Shown one piece after another: positions 16,093 to 23,737 of a stretch of 23,737 bases of DNA (the stretch's first letter is position 1; the number at the start of each line of letters is the position of its first letter). This DNA comes from an uncultured Janibacter sp. (lineage in GTDB: Bacteria > Actinomycetota > Actinomycetes > Actinomycetales > Dermatophilaceae): positions 1 to 23,737 of the forward strand of contig CAMICF010000016.1 of assembly GCA_946222495.1 (NCBI GenBank), read 5' to 3'. The notes beneath the pieces were generated by a model. That model saw only the letters and a list, made by a program, of their open reading frames with translations, was not told where the DNA came from and made no database searches. Both the position numbers and the translations under genes were made by a program.

Positions 16093-17799
16093 CTAGCCCT
16101 TCGCCAGGGTGCGGATGTCGGTCGCCTCGGTGCGCTCCGCGTCGGCCCGCTCGTCCTCGGTCAGCTGCTGGCTCTCGATCTCGGCCTGCACCCGCCGGAG
16201 GTAGTGCTGGATCTCCGACTCGGTCCGCTCCGCGTCCCAGCCGAGCTCGGCCGCGAGGACGGGTCCGGCGGACCGCGCCGCCTCGACGCCCCGGTCCGTC
16301 GTCTCGATGGAGATCCGGGTGCGGCGGGTGAGCAGGTCGTTGAGGTGGATCGTCGCCTCGCACCGGGCCGCGTAGACCACCTCGACCGTGAGGTACTCCT
16401 CGGCCCCGGTGAGCGGCTCTGCGAGAGAGCGGTCCTCGTCGATCATGGCGAAGAGGTTGACCGCGAGGGAGCCGTACCGGTCGAGCAGGTGCTCGATGCG
16501 CCACCCCGGCAGGTCGTGCCGCCGGCTCAGCGCGTCGATCTGGTTGACGAGCGCCTGGTAGCCCTCGGCGCCGACGAGCGGGATGTGCTCGGTCACGCTG
16601 TCCGGGACGCCGGCGGACAGGTCGGCGCGAGCGGCGTCGACGGCGTCCGCGGCCATGACCCGGTAGGTCGTGTACTTGCCGCCGGCGATGGAGATCAGAC
16701 CGGGCTGCGGGCGGGCGACGGCGTGCTCGCGGCTCAGCTGCGAGGACTGCTCGGACTCGCCGGCGAGCAGCGGTCGCAGGCCGGCGTACACGCCCTGGAT
16801 GTCCTCGCGCGTCAGCGGGGTGAGCAGCACGCCGTTGATCTGCTCGAGGATGTAGTCGATGTCCGCCGAGGTGGCGGCCGGGTGCGCCCGGGAGAGGTTC
16901 CAGTCGGTGTCGGTCGTCCCGATGATCCAGTGGGTGTTCCACGGGATGCAGAAGAGGACCGAGGAGGCGGTGCGCAGGATCAGCCCGGTCTCGGAGTTGA
17001 TCCGGTCGCGGGCGACGACGAGGTGCACGCCCTTGCTCGCCCGGACGTGGAACCGGCCGCGACCGCCGGCCATCCGCTGGATGTCGTCGGTCCACACACC
17101 GGTGCAGTTGATGACGACCGAGGCGTTGACCTCGACCTCGTTGCCGGTCTCGACGTCGAGGACGTGGGCCCCGGTGACCCGCTCCCCCGCGTGGAGCAGC
17201 CCGGTGACCTTGGCGGAGTTGAGCACCGTCGCGCCATAGGCCGCCGCGGTGCGGACGACGGTCAACGTGTGACGGGCGTCGTCGCACTGGGCATCGTGGT
17301 AGAGCAGCCCGCCGTGGTGCACGGATGGCTTGAGCGCCGGCGCGATCCGGTGCACGCCCCGCTTCGACATCTGCTTGGTGCGCGGCACCGAGCGGCCGCC
17401 GCCCATCGTGTCGTAGAGGGTCAGCCCGGCGGTGACGTACGGCCGCTCCCACACCGGGTGCGAGAGCGGGTAGAGGAAGGAGACCGGCTTGACGAGGTGC
17501 GGCGCGATCCGGGTGAGCATGAGCTCACGCTCCTGGAGCGCCTCCCGGACGAGGCCGAAGTTCAGCTGCTCGAGGTAGCGGACCCCGCCGTGGAAGAGCT
17601 TGCTCGAGCGCGAGGACGTCCCGGAGGCGAAGTCCCGCTGCTCGACGAGGGCGACCTTGAGCCCGCGGGTCGCAGCGTCCAGGGCCACTCCCGCGCCGGT
17701 GACGCCACCACCGATGACGAGGACGTCGAGGTCCTCCCCGGCGATTCGGCGCCAGGCCGCGGCGCGCTGGTCGGCATTGAGGGGGGCGGCGAGCGGCAT
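16093..17799 (-). CDS. glpD: Aerobic glycerol-3-phosphate dehydrogenase
   Basis: A 568-residue FAD flavoprotein. The dinucleotide-binding fold LDVLVIGGGVTGAG (24-37) is followed by the family signature SSRSSKLFHGGVRYLEQL. Also visible are the substrate-domain segment IINCTGVWTDDIQ, NTHWIIGTTDTDWN, AGLRPLLAG and AGGKYTTYRVMA, then the C-terminal GlpD cap with KLAVNLFAMI-like features. It oxidises sn-glycerol-3-phosphate to dihydroxyacetone phosphate at the membrane and passes electrons to the quinone pool. The length is normal for the family. ATG 17799 is preceded by a good GGAGGA site (17803-17808). Divergent glpF-glpK supply its substrate, and the 170 bp spacer probably controls both. phoD lies 61 bp downstream in the same direction. 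Confidence 0.96.
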   Translation of the reverse strand: MPLAAPLNADQRAAAWRRIAGEDLDVLVIGGGVTGAGVALDAATRGLKVALVEQRDFASGTSSRSSKLFHGGVRYLEQLNFGLVREALQERELMLTRIAPHLVKPVSFLYPLSHPVWERPYVTAGLTLYDTMGGGRSVPRTKQMSKRGVHRIAPALKPSVHHGGLLYHDAQCDDARHTLTVVRTAAAYGATVLNSAKVTGLLHAGERVTGAHVLDVETGNEVEVNASVVINCTGVWTDDIQRMAGGRGRFHVRASKGVHLVVARDRINSETGLILRTASSVLFCIPWNTHWIIGTTDTDWNLSRAHPAATSADIDYILEQINGVLLTPLTREDIQGVYAGLRPLLAGESEQSSQLSREHAVARPQPGLISIAGGKYTTYRVMAADAVDAARADLSAGVPDSVTEHIPLVGAEGYQALVNQIDALSRRHDLPGWRIEHLLDRYGSLAVNLFAMIDEDRSLAEPLTGAEEYLTVEVVYAARCEATIHLNDLLTRRTRISIETTDRGVEAARSAGPVLAAELGWDAERTESEIQHYLRRVQAEIESQQLTEDERADAERTEATDIRTLAKG

Positions 17800-17821
17800 G
17801 GGTCCTCCGTGGTCGTGGACG

Positions 17822-17841
17822 GAAGGGGGTGACTCCCCTTC
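17822..17841. repeat. Inverted repeat in the glpD leader, hairpin or operator
   Basis: GAAGGGG (17822-17828) and CCCCTTC (17835-17841) are perfect 7 bp arms around a 6 bp centre. If glpD transcription starts near 17842, the repeat sits at the very 5' end of its mRNA, about 22 nt upstream of the start codon, and could fold into a hairpin. It could equally be a regulator site between glpD and glpF. Each arm contains the hexamer GAAGGG, which is over-represented across the window. Confidence 0.45.
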
Positions 17842-17848
17842 TGCTCCA

Positions 17849-17854
17849 ACGGTA
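17849..17854 (-). promoter_or_regulatory. Possible -10 box (TACCGT) of glpD
   Basis: Leftward TACCGT (17854 to 17849) fits TANNNT and predicts a start near 17842, giving a 43 nt leader that includes the inverted repeat and the GGAGGA ribosome-binding site. No convincing -35 is seen. Confidence 0.35.
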
Positions 17855-17918
17855 CGTCCCAGCACTGGCCCACCGCGAGGGGAAAGCGCTCCACCGAGCG
17901 CGCACCCGGCGACTCCGT

Positions 17919-17924
17919 TAGCGT
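17919..17924 (+). promoter_or_regulatory. Possible -10 box (TAGCGT) of glpF-glpK
   Basis: TAGCGT fits TANNNT and would start transcription near 17931, about 39 nt before the glpF GTG. A GGAG ribosome-binding site (17958-17961) lies within that leader, 8 nt before the start. The -35 region is not recognisable, which may mean an activator is needed. Confidence 0.35.
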
Positions 17925-17969
17925 CGCGTCCCTCAGAACCACGAAGCCGACCCGTCTGGAGACCAACTC

Positions 17970-18692
17970 GTGGACCCATCGATCGCCGACATCTGGATGT
18001 TCGAGACCTTGGGCACGGCGACGCTCGTGCTCCTCGGCTGCGGGGTGGTCGCCAATGTCGCCCTGGCCCGGACGAAGGGAGCCGGCGGCGGCTTCCTCCT
18101 CGTGAACTTCGGCTGGGGCCTCGCCGTCTTCGCCGGCGTGTACGTCGCCTACAAGTCCGGGGCCCACATCAACCCGGCGGTCACGCTCGGGATGGTCGCC
18201 TCGGGCGAGGGGCTGACCTTCCTGCAGGTCGTGAGCTATCTCGGGGCCCAGGTGCTCGGCGCCTTCGTCGGTGCCGGGCTGTGCTGGCTGGCCTACCGCG
18301 ACCACTTCGACCACGAGGAGAGCGACCCCGACGGCATCCTGTCGGTCTTCTCCACCGCCCCCGAGATCCGCAACATCCCGGGCAACGTCCTCACCGAGGT
18401 CATCGGGACCTTCGTCCTCGTCCTCGTCATCCTCGCCTTCGGCAAGACGCCCAGCGAGCTCGGGCCGCTCCCTGTGGCGCTGCTCGTCGTCGGGATCGGC
18501 GCGAGCCTCGGTGGACCGACCGGGTACGCCATCAACCCCGCCCGCGACCTCGGTCCTCGTCTGGCGCACGCCGTCCTGCCGATCCGGGGCAAGGGACCGA
18601 GCGACTGGTCCTATGCGTGGGTCCCCGTCGTCGGTCCGGTCGTCGGCGGGGTACTGGCCGGACTGGCCGCTCGTGTGGTCGGCTACGTCTGA
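17970..18692 (+). CDS. glpF: Glycerol uptake facilitator, MIP family
   Basis: A 240-residue channel of the major intrinsic protein family with six membrane helices and two pore half-helices. The NPA boxes are HINPAVTLG (67-75, NPA at 69-71 within error of one) and GYAINPARDLGPR (185-197). Asp directly after the second NPA-Arg is the mark of glycerol-conducting members as opposed to pure water channels. It lets glycerol diffuse into the cell, where GlpK traps it by phosphorylation. At 240 residues it is shorter than Escherichia coli GlpF but normal for actinobacterial forms. GTG 17970 has a GGAG site 8 nt upstream. glpK follows after 44 bp in the same direction, so the two form an operon divergent from glpD. 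Confidence 0.95.
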   Translation: MDPSIADIWMFETLGTATLVLLGCGVVANVALARTKGAGGGFLLVNFGWGLAVFAGVYVAYKSGAHINPAVTLGMVASGEGLTFLQVVSYLGAQVLGAFVGAGLCWLAYRDHFDHEESDPDGILSVFSTAPEIRNIPGNVLTEVIGTFVLVLVILAFGKTPSELGPLPVALLVVGIGASLGGPTGYAINPARDLGPRLAHAVLPIRGKGPSDWSYAWVPVVGPVVGGVLAGLAARVVGYV

Positions 18693-18736
18693 CCCCCCTT
18701 CGTCCTCGTCAGCGCCCTCTCACCTAGGAGTCACCC

Positions 18737-20262
<1,526 letters not shown>

Positions 20263-20263
<1 letters not shown>

Positions 20264-20277
20264 GGCCACGCCGGCCT
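20263..20277. terminator. Small dyad between convergent glpK and HNH genes
   Basis: AGGCC and GGCCT form a perfect 5 bp stem with a 5 nt loop in the 18 bp spacer; the first base belongs to the glpK stop codon. It could act as a weak bidirectional terminator, but it is short and has no T-tract, so the call is tentative. Confidence 0.25.
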
Positions 20278-20281
20278 GAGG

Positions 20282-21850
20282 TCAGCAGGCGTCGAGGAGC
20301 TGCTGGAGTCTCGCCTCGAGGCGGGACTCCGGCTGCGGCAGGACCTCGCGGAGATGGCGAGGGGGTCGCCCTTCGTCCCGGCGCCGGCCGTGACCGAGCA
20401 ATGGGCCTGCGCGACAACGGAACTCGCTACCGGTGGGGGTTGTCAGGCGAACCTCGTGCACTCCCCCACCGGGATCGAGTCCCGTGGAGGTGACCACCGC
20501 TCCCCAGCCGGGCTCCTCCTTGTCGAGGTTGTGCCGCTGGCAGGTGCCCATGGCGTTGTCCGCGGCGGTGGGCCCGCCGCTCGCGTGGGGCACGACGTGG
20601 TCGACCTGTCGGGTCAGGCTGTCGCACCACGGGATGCGGCAGATCGGGTCACGGAGCTCGATGAGGCGTCGGAGGCCGCCCCCGAAGAGTCGTCGCCGGG
20701 AGTCCATCGCGACGAGGGCGCTGCCGTCCGGCGTGGTCCACAGCCGCCGCAGCCAGACCCGGGTGTCGTCGTCGAGCAGTCGCAGCAGGTGGGCGCGGGC
20801 GCTGTCGGCCGGCACCGCTCCCCAGCCGGGCACCTCTGCCTGGCCGTCGTCGAAGGCGCCGCCCCGACCCCCGGCGAGCACCGGCGAGGGCCACGACGTG
20901 GGCGAACGCCTGTGCCGCACGGGCGTCGGCCCTGACGTGCGCCCCGTCGATGGGGTCGGCACCGGCGCGGGGGTCGGCACGACCGCCGACTCGCTCATGA
21001 CGAGCGCGACCTCGACCGGTTGCGCCTGCCCTTCGGACCGCCCGGACAGGAGCTCCAGCGCGGTGTCGGCCATCCACGCCCCACGGCCACGGTCGTCCGC
21101 GGCGCGTGCGGCATCCACCTCCGCGTCCCCGGTCGCGACGAAGCGCGCCCTCTCGGCCGTCGTCAGCGCCGCGTGTGCGCCGACGACGTCGACGAGCGGG
21201 CCGAGCACGCTGAGGTAGGCCATCCCGTCCGGCGCGGGTCGCGTGGAGACGTGGCGCGACGCTGCCGCCCGACGACGGCGCTCCACGATGGCCGCCTGGT
21301 CGAGGTCGACGCACGCCCGGTGGGCGGCCGCGGCCAGGGCACGGTCGCCGAGCCGGGTGAGCTCCGGCGCCAGACGCCGGTCCACCTCGGCGCGATCCGC
21401 CTCGGACAGACAGGTCGTCTCCCGCACGACGATGGTCGCCCGCCACTCGCTGATCTCGCCCCGGGTCAGCGCCGCCATGGTGTGGTGCAGGTCGGAGGTC
21501 AGCGCCACGGCCGCGCCCACGTGACGGTCGCCCTGCCACGGCGAGCACCGGCGCGAGAGCGCCACCTCGGACCGGGTGGCACTGCGCGCCCGGGACGCCT
21601 CCTGCCGGGTGGTCTCGCCCCGCTGCACCGCGTCCGCCACCGCCGCGTCGCGCTCCCCCACGAAGCGCGCCGTCGCCCGGGCCTGCAGGGCCGCGGCTGC
21701 GCCCTTCGTCGCCTCGAGCAGGCCGACCACCTCGAGGCACTCGGCGTCCGTCAGCCCGTCGACATCGGTCGCGCCGAGCGAGGCGAGCATCGAGGCGATC
21801 GTCTCGGGCAGGCGGGAGACGGACTCCGCGCCGGTCCTCGGATCCGTCAT
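20282..21850 (-). CDS. DUF222 domain-containing HNH endonuclease-like protein
   Basis: A 522-residue protein of the actinobacterial DUF222-HNH family (the 13E12 type found in several copies in mycobacteria). The N-terminal DUF222 region (about 30-300) is helical and Ala/Arg-rich, with GEISEWRATIVVRETTCLSE and ARAHLLRLL-like segments. A Pro/Ser/Thr-rich linker follows, at about 290-330. The C-terminal HNH motif (about 400-450) shows CRIPWC as the zinc-knuckle remnant, VDHVVPH (416-422), GGPTAADN and CQRHNLDKEEPGW. The family is presumed to cut DNA, but its role is unknown. GGGAGG (21855-21860) sits 4 nt before ATG 21850 and only 1 nt before the alternative GTG at 21853, so 21850 is preferred. 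No mobile-element ends flank it. Confidence 0.9.
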   Translation of the reverse strand: MTDPRTGAESVSRLPETIASMLASLGATDVDGLTDAECLEVVGLLEATKGAAAALQARATARFVGERDAAVADAVQRGETTRQEASRARSATRSEVALSRRCSPWQGDRHVGAAVALTSDLHHTMAALTRGEISEWRATIVVRETTCLSEADRAEVDRRLAPELTRLGDRALAAAAHRACVDLDQAAIVERRRRAAASRHVSTRPAPDGMAYLSVLGPLVDVVGAHAALTTAERARFVATGDAEVDAARAADDRGRGAWMADTALELLSGRSEGQAQPVEVALVMSESAVVPTPAPVPTPSTGRTSGPTPVRHRRSPTSWPSPVLAGGRGGAFDDGQAEVPGWGAVPADSARAHLLRLLDDDTRVWLRRLWTTPDGSALVAMDSRRRLFGGGLRRLIELRDPICRIPWCDSLTRQVDHVVPHASGGPTAADNAMGTCQRHNLDKEEPGWGAVVTSTGLDPGGGVHEVRLTTPTGSEFRCRAGPLLGHGRRRDEGRPPRHLREVLPQPESRLEARLQQLLDAC

Positions 21851-21854
21851 CACG

Positions 21855-21860
21855 CCTCCC
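21855..21860 (-). promoter_or_regulatory. Ribosome-binding site GGGAGG deciding the HNH gene start
   Basis: Strong leftward GGGAGG. Spacing of 4 nt favours ATG 21850 over the adjacent GTG 21853. The remaining spacer to the divergent methyltransferase (21861-21970) shows no other clear element apart from a palindromic TGAGCTCA (21870-21877), which may be chance. Confidence 0.6.
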
Positions 21861-21970
21861 TTGGTCTGATGAGCTCACACTCCCATCGACCACCGACAAC
21901 GCTCCTCACGTCGCCACCCACCGACGCCTTCCGGGATGGAGCCGCCCACCTCGGCAGTGCCCGGCCGGCC

Positions 21971-21976
21971 TAGGGT
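21971..21976 (+). promoter_or_regulatory. Putative -10 box (TAGGGT) of methyltransferase gene
   Basis: TAGGGT fits TANNNT and ends 6 nt before GTG 21983, with no ribosome-binding site between, so the transcript is probably leaderless. This also supports the GTG start. Confidence 0.5.
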
Positions 21977-21982
21977 TGCCCC

Positions 21983-22603
21983 GTGACCGAGCCGACCGAC
22001 CACTACTTCACCGATGCGCCCGCGGCGACCGCCGAGGAGCGCCGGCAGCTGCACACCCACCTCGCGGGTCGTGAGGTCACCGTGGAGACGGCCGGCGGCA
22101 TCTTCTCCCCCGGCGGCCTCGACAAGGCGACGGCGATCTTGCTCGACGAGGTGCCCGAACCCCCTTCTGCCGGAGACCTGCTCGACATCGGGTGTGGCTG
22201 GGGGCCGATCGCCCTCACCCTCGCGATGCTCTCCCCCGACGCCACGGTCTGGGCCGTCGACGTCACCGAGCGCGCCCTCGACCTCACCCGACGCAACGCC
22301 GTGACGCTCGGCCTGGACAACGTCCGCGCGGTCCGGCCGGAGGACGTCCCCGAGGACCTGTCCTTCGCCACGATCTGGTCCAACCCGCCCATCCGGATCG
22401 GCAAGCCCGCGGTCCACGAGCTGATGCGCACCTGGCTCCCCCGCCTGACGAAGGGAGCCGACGCCCACCTCGTCGTCGGCAAGAACCTCGGCGCCGACTC
22501 GCTCCAGCGGTGGATCACCGCCGGGCTCGGCCTGCCGACGGCTCGGACCGCCTCGAGCAAGGGCTTCAGGGTCCTTCGGACCAGCCATCCCGTGGAGGGT
22601 TGA
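21983..22603 (+). CDS. Class I SAM methyltransferase, RsmC/MTS-like
   Basis: A 206-residue Rossmann-fold methyltransferase of the 'methyltransferase small' type. Motif I is LLDIGCGWGPIALTLA (66-81), the acidic ribose-binding residue is Asp93 in VWAVDVTERAL, and motif IV is SNPPIRIGK (133-141), the NPP pattern of enzymes that methylate an exocyclic amino nitrogen of a base or glutamine. The GGIFSPGGLDKAT segment (38-50) before motif I is the RsmC-family signature. RsmC methylates G1207 of 16S rRNA, but this protein corresponds only to the catalytic half, as in many Gram-positive homologues, so the target is inferred. GTG 21983 follows a TAGGGT -10 by 6 nt. The last 38 bp overlap the convergent neighbour. 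Confidence 0.9.
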   Translation: MTEPTDHYFTDAPAATAEERRQLHTHLAGREVTVETAGGIFSPGGLDKATAILLDEVPEPPSAGDLLDIGCGWGPIALTLAMLSPDATVWAVDVTERALDLTRRNAVTLGLDNVRAVRPEDVPEDLSFATIWSNPPIRIGKPAVHELMRTWLPRLTKGADAHLVVGKNLGADSLQRWITAGLGLPTARTASSKGFRVLRTSHPVEG

Positions 22604-23465
22604 CCCGGTCGCCCTCGGAGGCGAGGTCGGCGTCCTCGTCGACCTCGAAGGCCTCCAGCCGGTCGTCGGCCAGCACCGCGTCGAGGAGCGCGCGGGGTCC
22701 CGCGACGATCGTGCTGTCCTCGTCGATGTCGCTCGTCACGAGCCAGGCATGGTCCCGGGGCCAGATGACCTGCGGGCCCAAGCCGCGCGCCCCCGGCTCG
22801 ACCCCGAGACAGGCGCGCTCGACCCACGCGGGGTCGGCGAGCTCCCCGACCGACGTCGCGAAGAGGAGCAGCTCCACGTCCGGCCACCGGAGGAAGGGGC
22901 CGCGCGAGGCCGCCGCACGCACCTCCGGGTCCGGGAGCACGAGCGGCCCGATCGGCACGCCCTGCCCCAGCCGGGCCGCGAGCCGGGCGCGCAGACCCGA
23001 CTCGTGCCTGACGTACCGCGACCCGCCGGCACCGGTGAGCTCCGCCCACCCGTTCCAGAAGCCCGCCACGAGCTCGTCCGGCGTGGACGTCGTCGCCGAC
23101 AGGTGCTCGGTCAGGGCGGCGAGCAGGTCGAGATCGAGGTAGCCCTCGTCGGTCTGCCCGACCTGCCAGCCGTCCGGGAAGACGACTCCCTGGTGGACGT
23201 CCGCCAGCCGGTTCCACTGCACGAGCGGGTGCATCGTCAGCCCTTGCCGCTCGGCCACCCGGGCCCAGGGCCAGCGGGTCTCCTCCAGCAGCCCGGGCAT
23301 GCCGTGCTGGTCCGTGACGGAGCGGTCCCACCGGATCGCCTGGACGGGGTGCAGGATCCGCGCGTACGCCTCGAACCCGGCACCGGCGGGCCCACCGGCC
23401 CCGGCCCGCTCACGACGACGCTCGAGCAGCCAGTCCCCGGGGGACACGTCCGTCAGGAGCTCCAT
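22566..23465 (-). CDS. Uncharacterised actinobacterial protein
   Basis: A 299-residue protein starting MELLTDVSPGDWLLERRRER, followed by GFEAYARILHPV (about 30-41), HPLVQWNRLAD (79-89) and, later, SRGPFLRWPDVELLLF and VIWPRDHAWLVTSDIDEDSTIVAG. The early Gly-Asp-Trp and the FEAYARILHPV segment recur in an uncharacterised family I have seen in actinobacteria but cannot name. It is Trp-rich and acidic at the C-terminus, with no signal peptide or membrane segment, so it is probably cytosolic. The late Ser-Asp-Ile-Asp-x-Asp-Ser pattern could be structural. ATG 23465 is supported by a TAGGCT -10 box 6 nt upstream, suggesting a leaderless mRNA despite a gene only 19 bp upstream. The 3' end overlaps the methyltransferase by 38 bp. 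Function unknown. Confidence 0.82.
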   Translation of the reverse strand: MELLTDVSPGDWLLERRRERAGAGGPAGAGFEAYARILHPVQAIRWDRSVTDQHGMPGLLEETRWPWARVAERQGLTMHPLVQWNRLADVHQGVVFPDGWQVGQTDEGYLDLDLLAALTEHLSATTSTPDELVAGFWNGWAELTGAGGSRYVRHESGLRARLAARLGQGVPIGPLVLPDPEVRAAASRGPFLRWPDVELLLFATSVGELADPAWVERACLGVEPGARGLGPQVIWPRDHAWLVTSDIDEDSTIVAGPRALLDAVLADDRLEAFEVDEDADLASEGDRVNPPRDGWSEGP

Positions 23466-23471
23466 GGCCGG

Positions 23472-23477
23472 AGCCTA
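23472..23477 (-). promoter_or_regulatory. Putative -10 box (TAGGCT), leaderless start
   Basis: Leftward TAGGCT (23477 to 23472) ends 6 nt before ATG 23465 with no ribosome-binding site between. It lies in the 19 bp spacer after the upstream gene's stop, so the promoter's -35 would fall inside that gene's last codons. Confidence 0.45.
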
Positions 23478-23484
23478 CGAGCCG

Positions 23485-23737
23485 TCAGGGTGCCGTCGAG
23501 CGGTCCCCCCGCGGCCGGACGACCATCGCGGACCCACCGCCGGACCGGGTCGGCTCGGCGGCGGCCTCGAGGTCGTCCGGGCCGTGGACCCGGATGCCGG
23601 AGGCATTGCCGAGACGCTCGACGCGCTTCGTCTTGTGGCCCAGGGACCTGAGGTAGTCACCGACCTCGCCGTCGAAGAGCGCCGGCTCGAGCTCGGTCGA
23701 CGAGCCGTTGCGGGAGGAGACCCGAGGAGCCGCGAGC
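23485..23737 (-). CDS. Gamma-glutamyltransferase-like protein, C-terminal end only
   Basis: A leftward frame enters from the right window edge and runs 83 codons (first full codon at 23736) to TGA at 23485-23487. The visible tail reads LAAPRVSSRNG, then LEPALFDGEVGDYLRSLGHK, GNASGIRV and finally SGGGSAMVVRPRG. This order, an APR strand, a helix ending in LxxxGHK, a short Gly-x-x-x-x-Ile strand and a Gly-Gly-x-x-x-Val close, matches the end of the small subunit of gamma-glutamyltransferases, which move or hydrolyse gamma-glutamyl groups of glutathione-like compounds. Usual members end in a DPR-x-x-G motif; here it reads EPTRSGG, a modest divergence. The catalytic Thr and signal peptide lie outside the window, so the assignment rests on the tail alone. 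Confidence 0.6.
   Translation of the reverse strand, partial: LAAPRVSSRNGSSTELEPALFDGEVGDYLRSLGHKTKRVERLGNASGIRVHGPDDLEAAAEPTRSGGGSAMVVRPRGDRSTAP

Noticed and set aside
20282..21850. DUF222-HNH gene as part of a mobile element or homing nuclease insertion
   Set aside because: No terminal repeats, recombinase, intron or inserted host gene is visible. Base composition matches the surroundings, and the family is common as stand-alone chromosomal genes in actinobacteria.

Overview
The window is very GC-rich (by eye about 70%). It is densely packed, uses GTG starts freely, and has several promoters of the TANNNT type set directly against start codons. The gene content points to a chromosomal segment of an actinobacterium: a DUF3516 helicase, a LysG/LysE pair, DUF222-HNH, DUF4031, a glp cluster and an actinobacterial HflX with a long N-terminus. 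A member of the Micrococcales, such as the Intrasporangiaceae, is plausible, but that placement is inference. I see no rRNA, tRNA, CRISPR array, insertion sequence, phage gene or attachment site.

Left part (1-6687): an uncharacterised gene (cut by the window edge) and a tandem-GNAT acetyltransferase run leftward. Rightward come a large DUF3516 RNA helicase and a two-gene polar amino acid ABC importer, in which the substrate-binding protein is fused to the permease. A small DUF4031 gene follows. Middle (6641-14535): an HD phosphohydrolase faces away from an NCS1 nucleobase-type permease, which overlaps a cysteine hydrolase. Next come a VOC-fold protein, the divergent lysG-lysE regulator/exporter pair, the ribosome-associated GTPase HflX, and an APC amino acid permease. 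Right part (14505-23737): a Tat-exported PhoD phosphodiesterase and glpD run leftward, divergent from glpF-glpK, giving a complete glycerol uptake and oxidation module. A DUF222-HNH nuclease-like protein, an RsmC-like methyltransferase, an uncharacterised actinobacterial protein and the last 83 codons of a gamma-glutamyltransferase-like gene close the window.

Three themes join the genes. First, membrane transport with matching metabolism: glutamate/glutamine-type import, basic amino acid export, amino acid import, nucleobase import, and glycerol import with phosphorylation and oxidation. Second, extreme compaction: all six convergent junctions either overlap (31-47 bp) or are separated by 1-18 bp. 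Third, leaderless-looking starts at many genes, including both sides of lysG-lysE, where a perfect 6+6 bp dyad sits where a LysR-type regulator should bind.

The most unusual signal is not a gene. The hexamer GAAGGG/CCCTTC occurs about 40 times by hand count, roughly two to three times expectation from base composition. It dictates codon choice (all 16 Pro-Phe pairs are CCC-TTC) and often occurs as close inverted pairs. I did not find a convincing new defence or biosynthetic system, and most of the window looks like ordinary core chromosome.
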